This document shows positions 49,689 to 55,322 of a stretch of 55,322 nucleotides of DNA, in pieces; within the stretch, counting starts at the first letter, position 1, and each line of letters starts with the position of its first letter. This DNA comes from CAZTPC01 sp964615565 (GTDB taxonomy: Bacteria > Patescibacteriota > Saccharimonadia > Saccharimonadales > AWTP1-31). The notes under the pieces are model-generated. The model was not told the origin of the DNA. It ran no database searches and saw nothing but the letters and a program-made list of their open reading frames with translations. The stretch is taken from positions 1 through 55,322 of the forward strand of contig CAZTPC010000006.1 of the NCBI GenBank assembly GCA_964615565.1, in the 5' to 3' direction. The position numbers and the translations under genes are program-made.

Positions 49689-50570
49689 TTAAACTATGCA
49701 ACGGAGCTGGTGGCGTTGGATAGTTACCGTAACTTTCGCACTAGAGTCTATCGTATACACTTCGCCATCTAGTTGCACAGGCAGTGCCGTAACCGTACTA
49801 AATGAAAAACTTTTCGCCTGCTTCTCATGAGGGACACCAAGCATTGCAGACTTGACCATTACGCCGAGTAGTTTGGCTTTGTCTGCTTCTGCGGTTATAA
49901 CCTCGAATAGCCCATCATCAACACGCGCCGACTTACTCATCTTAAAAAACTTCGACATCTTTCCAACGTTACTGACAATGATGCTATGAAGCGTTTGTGT
50001 ACTTGCACCTATTTTTACCTCAAAAGGCTCCGACTCCAGGAATGCCTTGGCCGTAACCAAGATCTCCTTAGTTGGTGTCAGCTTAGTCTCGTTTAATGCC
50101 TTGCCAATCTCGGAAGTAATACCAAAGCCAATATAACTATGCGCAAATCGCTCCCATTGTTTGCCGTGGATGGTCGTCTGGATTTTAAGAACATCGACCA
50201 CCTGTAATTGCCCGGCTTTTAGCCTACGGATGACATACGGCTTATGCAGTGCTTTGTAATGATCGTTGGCGTTTCCGGACGGGACTAGCCCGGTAACTAC
50301 ACTATGCCCTCTTGGCTTTGGCTGCAGTGCGCCATTAACTAGCTCGTTATAGCCACCGTCCCCGCTAGACGACACAGCCAGTAATGTCTTATGCTTTTGG
50401 ACAAGGCCGGCAACAAGCTCTTCAGCATGCCCTGCGTGTGTTGTAGCTATAACTTGAACGTCGTCCGCTAACTTGGCACGCACTAGTCGTCTTCCGAAAC
50501 GCTTGGCATTACGTTCGCTCTCGCCGGTACTCTTTGGATTATATAAAACAACTGCTTGTTCAAACTGCAT
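49689..50570 (-). CDS. Diacylglycerol kinase-family lipid kinase
   Basis: A 293-residue kinase of the DAGK/YegS/BmrU family. The ATP-binding region starts AVVLYNPKSTG and includes SSSGDGGYNELVNG, in place of the usual GGDGTxxEV, and then VPSGNANDHYK, close to the GTxNDFA motif. The C-terminal domain is beta-rich with VDDGLFEVI and LDGEVY. It probably phosphorylates a lipid alcohol. ATG 50570 is used because TATAAT ends six bases upstream; the longer frame reads into the promoter shared with the divergent VOC gene. Confidence 0.85.
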   Translation of the reverse strand: MQFEQAVVLYNPKSTGESERNAKRFGRRLVRAKLADDVQVIATTHAGHAEELVAGLVQKHKTLLAVSSSGDGGYNELVNGALQPKPRGHSVVTGLVPSGNANDHYKALHKPYVIRRLKAGQLQVVDVLKIQTTIHGKQWERFAHSYIGFGITSEIGKALNETKLTPTKEILVTAKAFLESEPFEVKIGASTQTLHSIIVSNVGKMSKFFKMSKSARVDDGLFEVITAEADKAKLLGVMVKSAMLGVPHEKQAKSFSFSTVTALPVQLDGEVYTIDSSAKVTVTIQRHQLRCIV

Positions 50571-50628
50571 AGCTATATTATATGTTGCCTGGGCGGAATA
50601 TAATAAACATGTAAACCTGGAGGATACC

Positions 50629-51021
50629 ATGAAAGCAGTACACGGCTTTGGAAGCTACTCAGTAAAAGATGTTAATGCGGCGTTAGAATTTTATAAAGAT
50701 ACGCTAGGTTTGGCTGCAAATATCGATGAAAAGATGGGCATCATGCACGTCCCTATGCCGGGTGGCGGCGAAGTAATGATCTACCCTAAAGGCGATTCAC
50801 ACGAACCAGCTAGTTTTACAGTACTCAATCTCATTGTGACCGACATTGAGGCAAGCGTAGATGAACTGGCAGAAAAAGGTGTCGTATTCGAGCAATACGA
50901 CAGCGAATACAGTAAGACTGACACGAAGGGTATCGCCCGTACCGGAGAAGACGAAGATAGCTCAGCAATCGCTTGGTTTAAAGATCCAGCCGGCAACATA
51001 TTGTCACTAATTGAAGGTTAA
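50629..51021 (+). CDS. VOC (glyoxalase/bleomycin-resistance) superfamily protein
   Basis: A 130-residue protein with the paired beta-alpha-beta-beta-beta modules of the VOC fold: SYSVKDVNAALEFYKDTLGL at the start and WFKDPAGNILSLIEG at the end, both characteristic. Potential metal ligands are His5 and Glu near 127. Such proteins bind or modify small ligands; the substrate is unknown. TGGAGGA lies before ATG 50629. yaaA follows after 12 bases. Confidence 0.87.
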   Translation: MKAVHGFGSYSVKDVNAALEFYKDTLGLAANIDEKMGIMHVPMPGGGEVMIYPKGDSHEPASFTVLNLIVTDIEASVDELAEKGVVFEQYDSEYSKTDTKGIARTGEDEDSSAIAWFKDPAGNILSLIEG

Positions 51022-51033
51022 GTAAGAGTTTTC

Positions 51034-51834
51034 GTGCAACCACCAACCATACTTCTCCACTCTTCAAAAACAATGCAGAGCACGACAGAGTCCGGCGATC
51101 TACTGTCGCCGGTGCTGTTAGATAAAGCCAAAGTTTTGCAGACGTATGCATCTACGCTGAGCAGCAAACAAATTGCAGCATGTATGAAGGTATCTTCCGG
51201 GCTAGCCGTTAAAACCGTAGCAACCATATCGGCATGGTCTAGCGATCCGAACAAACAGTCATTGGCGATCGACACGTTTAAAGGTGATATTTACAGTGGT
51301 CTACAGGCACACGATCTAAGTAATGTCGAGCGAGAATACGCCAATAAACACCTAGTAATTTTATCTGGGCTGTATGGAATCATTCGACCATTTGACGGGA
51401 TTATGCCGTATCGTCTAGAAATGATGTACAAGTTCCCAAAGAAACCATTCGATAATTTGTACAACTTCTGGGGTTCGTCTATCGCCGAACAACTACCTGA
51501 AGTCGGACTTATTATTAACGTCAGTTCTGTCGAATACAGCAGGTTGGTAACACCATTTGTCGATGCCGCTCGGATCGTGACACCACTGTTTTACACCGTC
51601 AGTCCGAAGACTGGCGAACCAACATTTGTTACGGTACATGCCAAGATTGCTCGTGGAGCGTTTGCCCGCTGGGCAATTACATCACAAGCGGGCACCGAGC
51701 AAGAAATGAAAAACTTTGATCTATTGGGCTACAAATACAGTCCTGAGCTGAGCAAAGTAAAACAGCCTGCTTTTGTTACTAAAGACTTTGGTGGACTTGG
51801 ATTAAGTATTCGGCTACTCAACAAAGCAAGCTAG
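51034..51834 (+). CDS. yaaA: YaaA family peroxide-stress / DNA-binding protein
   Basis: A 266-residue member of the YaaA (DUF328) family, which in E. coli lowers free iron during peroxide stress and has a DNA-binding fold. Signatures are TFKGDIYSGLQA, VILSGLYGIIRPFDGIMPYRLEMMYKF, NVSSVEYSRLV and HAKIARGAFARW. The start is GTG 51034. It probably forms an operon with the VOC gene. It converges with the second CYTH gene. Confidence 0.92.
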   Translation: MQPPTILLHSSKTMQSTTESGDLLSPVLLDKAKVLQTYASTLSSKQIAACMKVSSGLAVKTVATISAWSSDPNKQSLAIDTFKGDIYSGLQAHDLSNVEREYANKHLVILSGLYGIIRPFDGIMPYRLEMMYKFPKKPFDNLYNFWGSSIAEQLPEVGLIINVSSVEYSRLVTPFVDAARIVTPLFYTVSPKTGEPTFVTVHAKIARGAFARWAITSQAGTEQEMKNFDLLGYKYSPELSKVKQPAFVTKDFGGLGLSIRLLNKAS

Positions 51835-51837
51835 ATA

Positions 51838-52536
51838 CTAGCGGCCAAGCTCTTCCCAAACTTCGTCACTAAAGACGTTGTCGGTATTAAAGTATTCTTC
51901 CCAGTGCTGGTTGTAATAGGCATACATTCGCCCCATTAGCGCATCGCTCGCGTAGTATAGCTTGAGCTTTTCTGCAAGCACATCTATTGTTGCTACTGCG
52001 TCATCCACTGATTCGCCGTCGGGGATCACCAGCTCGAGTTCAGCCTTATGGCCATAGCCAGCAACAAATTCGATATCGGCCTTTAGATTTTCGTCTAGGC
52101 TGTAAAAATCTCGTAGCGAAGACCACTTGGACACAAGTATTATGCCGGCACCAACGATTGCACCATTAATACTTTCAAGGTCCTGGTCTAGAACCACTTC
52201 ATACTCCATGCGGTTCGCGGCGTGTACGGCATCCTCACCAGAGGCTGCGCCTTTTACGGCAAAGTACTTGGTGTCGTCTATTGAGCGACACTTAACCATA
52301 ATCTCGTCACAATTTTCTACCAAGGTAGTGAGGTCGGCCATCTGCGCCTCAGTGAGTAGCGCCTTACCGGCAGCCAGAATCTGATCTTTAGACTCTGCCT
52401 TTTTATAGAAGTAACTAATGACCGTCTTAGTGCCTTTTAACTCCATGCCGGGAAACAGATCTTTTAGGTTTTGGACTAAGTCTTCTCGGTCGGCTTTGTT
52501 TTTGAGTAGGTACTTTTTTTCGATCTCTCGTTGCAT
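51838..52536 (-). CDS. CYTH-domain protein
   Basis: A 232-residue CYTH-family protein, distinct from the one at 6765. The signature REIEKKYLL contains an intact ExExK, followed by YFYKKAES, EIMVKCRSI, KYFAVKGA and MEYEVVLDQ, then DFYSLDENLKADIEFV. CYTH enzymes hydrolyse or cyclise triphosphates including inorganic tripolyphosphate; the substrate is undetermined. TATACT ends six bases before the ATG, with TTAGCA 17 bases further up. Confidence 0.85.
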   Translation of the reverse strand: MQREIEKKYLLKNKADREDLVQNLKDLFPGMELKGTKTVISYFYKKAESKDQILAAGKALLTEAQMADLTTLVENCDEIMVKCRSIDDTKYFAVKGAASGEDAVHAANRMEYEVVLDQDLESINGAIVGAGIILVSKWSSLRDFYSLDENLKADIEFVAGYGHKAELELVIPDGESVDDAVATIDVLAEKLKLYYASDALMGRMYAYYNQHWEEYFNTDNVFSDEVWEELGR

Positions 52537-52542
52537 ATCTTA

Positions 52543-52571
52543 AGTATACCGTTAGACCGATATTGTGCTAA
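52543..52571 (-). promoter_or_regulatory. Leaderless-type promoter for the second CYTH gene
   Basis: On the minus strand, -35 TTAGCA (52566-52571), 17-base spacer, -10 TATACT (52543-52548); ATG 52536 is six bases beyond. It overlaps the 3' end of the DUF1826-like gene. Confidence 0.5.
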
Positions 52572-53295
52572 ATAACGTAATGCGAACTGGCGGCTCAAAG
52601 TCTTCGGTGGCCAACAAATCGCTGTCAATAACAGCGGGTGTATGTGGATCGCATCCAGTCATAAACTGCTCAACAGTCCCGGCTTCGGAATACTCTCGTG
52701 GCCCGGTTAACGGCACGCCAGCTATATAGTCCCCTGCAGAGATATCAAAACCGTTTGGATCTACTGAATCTCTTGGCCATTCGGTACCCGGCCCGATAAC
52801 GGTTACCCCGTAACGGATCGCAAACGTACCAGGATCATCTACATGCAAGTCTTCATCATCATCTGTATACAGACCTGCTTGCATACGCAATGTAGGCGTG
52901 TCGGTTTGTACAATTCCGTTCCTTTGTAGGTCGTCTTGCACGACCTGTTCAAATAACGATACAACTTTTCGTAACACTTCCCTGGCCGCAGGATCAAGCA
53001 CGGGCACTCCGTCTTGCTTTGCTGCATCTGCTGCAACTTGATCATCTTCGTCCAATACGGGTGTGCCGAACTCCGTGTGCTCGAATGTTAGTGATCGCTT
53101 CAGTAAGTCGATTTGCTCATTTGTTAAACGAATAACCGCAACATGATTTGGTCCAGGACATTCGCCATCCTCCCACCATGATTCTTGACGCTGGCGCTCT
53201 TCGTCTAGATTAAGTGGTTTTTGCCGTACGTATTCTGCCTGCATGTGGTCAACCGGCTGGTCACCGCTAGCAGATGGTGCTTCAAGTGTATCCAT
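52552..53295 (-). CDS. DUF1826-like protein, putative 2OG-Fe(II) oxygenase fold
   Basis: A 247-residue soluble protein. The segment DLHVDDPGTFAIRYGVTVIGPGTEW (H151, D153 and GPGT 168-171) resembles the conserved core of DUF1826, and a later His218 and Arg238 complete an H-x-D, H, R pattern like that of 2-oxoglutarate/Fe(II) dioxygenases. The N-terminal 120 residues are acidic and helical. ATG 53295 is used because it follows the DUF1761 stop with an AGGA just upstream; the frame continues into that gene without support. The substrate is unknown. Confidence 0.55.
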   Translation of the reverse strand: MDTLEAPSASGDQPVDHMQAEYVRQKPLNLDEERQRQESWWEDGECPGPNHVAVIRLTNEQIDLLKRSLTFEHTEFGTPVLDEDDQVAADAAKQDGVPVLDPAAREVLRKVVSLFEQVVQDDLQRNGIVQTDTPTLRMQAGLYTDDDEDLHVDDPGTFAIRYGVTVIGPGTEWPRDSVDPNGFDISAGDYIAGVPLTGPREYSEAGTVEQFMTGCDPHTPAVIDSDLLATEDFEPPVRITLFSTISV

Positions 53296-53306
53296 TCCTG
53301 GCAAGC

Positions 53307-53720
53307 CTAGATGTTGTACAGGATCGCTGCAGCCGCCATAAGACACACTAGTGAACCACTGGCCATAATTGCGATCTTTTGGATGATCCACTTGGCTTCT
53401 GTACCGCCAAAGATAACTGCTGCCGTTTGTATTGGAACTACAAAGCCAATCCAAGCTAAAGCAGCCAGAGTATAGACCGAATAGTCAGGGAGCAGGGTCA
53501 TAAATTTTGCTAGCACTGTTGTAGTAATAAACGTAACTGCAAGCTGCACACCAAGCAGTGGCATCATATCTTTTTGCGCCTGATCTTGTTGCTTCTTACT
53601 TAGTTTTTCGAAACCATGGATATTGCGCCATGCCCGGCCAAATACTGGCATGTACCAGATTGCGCCAATAATAAATTCTGCTACCGTTGCAAGTAGTACT
53701 GTACCGAAGTTGATACTCAT
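53307..53720 (-). CDS. DUF1761 membrane protein
   Basis: A 137-residue protein with four hydrophobic helices. The N-terminal segment TVLLATVAEFIIGAIWYMPVFGRAW is typical of DUF1761, a family of unknown function. AAGGGGA precedes ATG 53720, and a TATACT further up is the probable -10, so this gene has a leader. The DUF1826-like gene starts 11 bases after its stop. Confidence 0.82.
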   Translation of the reverse strand: MSINFGTVLLATVAEFIIGAIWYMPVFGRAWRNIHGFEKLSKKQQDQAQKDMMPLLGVQLAVTFITTTVLAKFMTLLPDYSVYTLAALAWIGFVVPIQTAAVIFGGTEAKWIIQKIAIMASGSLVCLMAAAAILYNI

Positions 53721-53764
53721 CTAGAGTCCCCTTTTGTTATATACCTTCAGTATAGCAAAATGAC

Positions 53765-54232
53765 TTACGCAAGATCGAGCTTGAACAGGTTTGTATCGTG
53801 GACTTGGAAACCGCGTGAATAGTACAAACCATGAGCTGGCAGACGGGCGTCACTAGACGTCAAACTAACACTAGTTACATCTCGATCACGAAACCAGTCA
53901 ATGCAAAAGTCTAAAACTGCGCCGGCATAGCCTTGTCGAAAACTATCCGGATGCGTAGCGACATCGTCGATAGTGCCACGACGTTTATCACGACCAGGAT
54001 TAATGTTCACAACGATGACACTGGCGATATATCCCAGAGGGTTGCGCGCCACCGCCAAGCCAGAAGTGGGATCAGCAACAATTTCGGGAGTATGAGAACG
54101 AAGCAACTCAGGATCAGAACCCGGGAATCCAAGAGTCCAAACTTCTACCAGTCTGTCCATGTCCGCGGTGTTGAGCATGCCTAAAATCTCAACGTTATGC
54201 TCAATGCGAGGCTTTTCTATTACATCAGCCAT
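53765..54232 (-). CDS. GNAT-family N-acetyltransferase
   Basis: A 155-residue acetyltransferase-like protein. The acetyl-CoA-binding motif is visible as VATHPDSFRQGYAGAVLDF, followed by a TSVSLTSSDARLPAHGLYYSRGF segment typical of the GNAT C-terminal half. The acceptor is unknown. TATAGT ends eight bases before ATG 54232, with TAGAAA 17 bases further up, another leaderless layout. Confidence 0.85.
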   Translation of the reverse strand: MADVIEKPRIEHNVEILGMLNTADMDRLVEVWTLGFPGSDPELLRSHTPEIVADPTSGLAVARNPLGYIASVIVVNINPGRDKRRGTIDDVATHPDSFRQGYAGAVLDFCIDWFRDRDVTSVSLTSSDARLPAHGLYYSRGFQVHDTNLFKLDLA

Positions 54233-54240
54233 AAAGCAAT

Positions 54241-54269
54241 ACTATAGCATTTTTCAGTGTATTTTTCTA
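54241..54269 (-). promoter_or_regulatory. Leaderless-type promoter for the GNAT gene
   Basis: On the minus strand, -35 TAGAAA (54264-54269), 17-base spacer, -10 TATAGT (54241-54246); ATG 54232 is eight bases beyond. Confidence 0.45.
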
Positions 54270-54272
54270 TAC

Positions 54273-55322
54273 CTAGGCAGCTAGGAACTCTTCGATAGTC
54301 GACCTGGTTACAGCATTGTCGACATGCTCTACACGCATCACTCCCGGCTCAATTGGCAGCACAAATCGCGTAGTTGCACCGTCGGTGTTCTTTTTGTCGG
54401 CAGCAACATGATCAACGATATCTTCAATACGAGCAACACCGTCGTAGCGGATCGGTAAACCAAATGCGTCGAGCAGAACACGTTGTTGTTCGACCACAGC
54501 TGGCTCTGCGTGACCTAGCGTGACGGCCAGCTGCGCAACGTAGTCCATACCAATTGCAACTGCTTCACCATGGAGAAGCTCCGTGTAGCCACCTGCCGCT
54601 TCTAGGCCATGCGCCAAGGTGTGCCCAAGGTTAAGTAGGATTCGTCCATCTGGTTCTTTCTCGAATGGATCTTTCTCGATAACATCACACTTTTGTTGTA
54701 CGCAGCGGGCAATAATCTTGCCAAGTAGATCAATCTTTTCTTTTGAGAATTGCCGAATATCACTAGCTGCTTCTGCAAGAATTGGGTAGAACTCGGCATC
54801 GAGCATCGCGTACTTTACAATCTCACCAAAACCCTCGATATAAACTCGGGGGTCTAGCGTTTCTAAGACAGATGGATCAGCAACGACTAGTTCGGGTTGA
54901 TAGAATGCTCCTGTTTTATTCTTCCCACCAAGGTCGATCCCAGTCTTGCCACCGATCGATGAGTCAACCATTGCAAGTAATGTAGTCGGAACATGCACTA
55001 GTGGTACTCTTCGGTTATAGGATGCAGCGACATAACCCACTAAATCCCCTATTACACCACCGCCCATTGCAATGATTGTGTCGTTTCGGTTCGCTTTTTG
55101 TCTGGAGAGCTCTAGGATAAAGTTCTGCCACTCGGTAACCGTCTTGTGCTCTTCGCCTGGTTCCATAGACATAATAGAAGCATTAACTCCAGCCTCACCT
55201 AAGGCGCTCATAACTCTTTCGCCGTACAAGCGTTCTACATTTGTATCAGTAACGACAAAGACCCTATTTTCTCCAAGGCCTTCCTGATGGGCGTGACCAC
55301 GGACTCCAAGGCAGCGACCTTC
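54273..55322 (-). CDS. aroB: 3-dehydroquinate synthase family protein, 5' end outside window
   Basis: AroB converts DAHP to 3-dehydroquinate in the shikimate pathway using NAD and a metal. The sequence has MGGGVIGDLVGYVAA (NAD site), VPTTLLAMVDSSIGGKTGID, and the metal ligands Glu in GFGEIVKYAML, His in NLGHTLAHG and His in LHGEAVAIGMD. The frame stays open to the right edge, reading VFVVTDTNVERLYGERV before the first internal ATG, so the N-terminus lies beyond 55322. An isolated shikimate-pathway gene is notable in a reduced genome; the related synthases for other cyclitols share these motifs, so the exact product is probable rather than certain. Confidence 0.88.
   Translation of the reverse strand, partial: EGRCLGVRGHAHQEGLGENRVFVVTDTNVERLYGERVMSALGEAGVNASIMSMEPGEEHKTVTEWQNFILELSRQKANRNDTIIAMGGGVIGDLVGYVAASYNRRVPLVHVPTTLLAMVDSSIGGKTGIDLGGKNKTGAFYQPELVVADPSVLETLDPRVYIEGFGEIVKYAMLDAEFYPILAEAASDIRQFSKEKIDLLGKIIARCVQQKCDVIEKDPFEKEPDGRILLNLGHTLAHGLEAAGGYTELLHGEAVAIGMDYVAQLAVTLGHAEPAVVEQQRVLLDAFGLPIRYDGVARIEDIVDHVAADKKNTDGATTRFVLPIEPGVMRVEHVDNAVTRSTIEEFLAA

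Noticed and set aside
1..55322. Alternative genetic code with TGA as glycine, as in some other Patescibacteria
   Set aside because: TGA ends many well-defined genes (for example pilB, pilM, pilN, yebC) at the expected family lengths.

Overview
The window looks like a chromosomal segment of a Patescibacteria (CPR) bacterium, most likely Candidatus Saccharibacteria (TM7). The grounds are the gene content: a compact type IV pilus (T4P) cluster with large minor pilins, a ComEC without its metallo-beta-lactamase domain, a short TsaB, a class F-like sortase beside its substrate, a PRC-barrel protein, and many small proteins of no recognisable family. TGA is used as a stop throughout, so the code is standard. 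No phage, transposon, CRISPR array or rRNA was seen.

Layout. 1-9.2 kb: a P1B-type metal ATPase, several unrecognised or membrane proteins, tRNA-Pro, a CYTH protein and RNase Y. 9.3-15.4 kb: a cell-surface block with a sortase, a sortase-anchored beta-strand-rich protein, a proline-rich OmpA-like protein and a lamin-tail surface protein, interleaved with tsaB and tsaE for tRNA t6A. 15.4-19.2 kb: PRC-barrel, recX, recA and two tandem paralogous membrane proteins. 19.2-32.8 kb: the T4P cluster (pilB, pilC, major pilin, three minor pilins, pilM, pilN, pilO, a PilP-like protein, a second pilin), interrupted by an ABC exporter and one unknown gene. 32.8-39.9 kb: a PH-domain protein, ruvB, ruvA, ruvC, an IMPase-family enzyme, yebC and comEC. 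40-45 kb: tRNA-Lys, an S51 peptidase-like protein, a tandem-repeat protein, a short pyrD-like remnant, an SDR, a metallo-hydrolase and a membrane protein. 45.2-49.6 kb: a second S51 peptidase, a gamma-glutamylcyclotransferase-like protein and two overlapping ATP-grasp ligases. 49.5-55.3 kb: a 37-residue membrane protein, a lipid kinase, a VOC protein, yaaA, a second CYTH protein, a DUF1826-like protein, DUF1761, GNAT and a 5'-truncated aroB.

How it fits together. The pilus genes, comEC, recA, recX and ruvABC together suggest surface attachment coupled to DNA uptake and recombination, although pilT, pilD and pilQ are not in this window. The sortase block supplies wall-anchored surface proteins.

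Three signals stand out. About 25 genes have a good -10 hexamer ending only 6-10 bases before the start codon and no Shine-Dalgarno sequence, which points to widespread leaderless transcription. The S51 / GGCT-like / twin ATP-grasp locus has a consensus promoter followed by an attenuator-like leader, and looks like an uncharacterised peptide-bond making and breaking system. A protein with five to six helical repeats of about 37 residues has no family I recognise.
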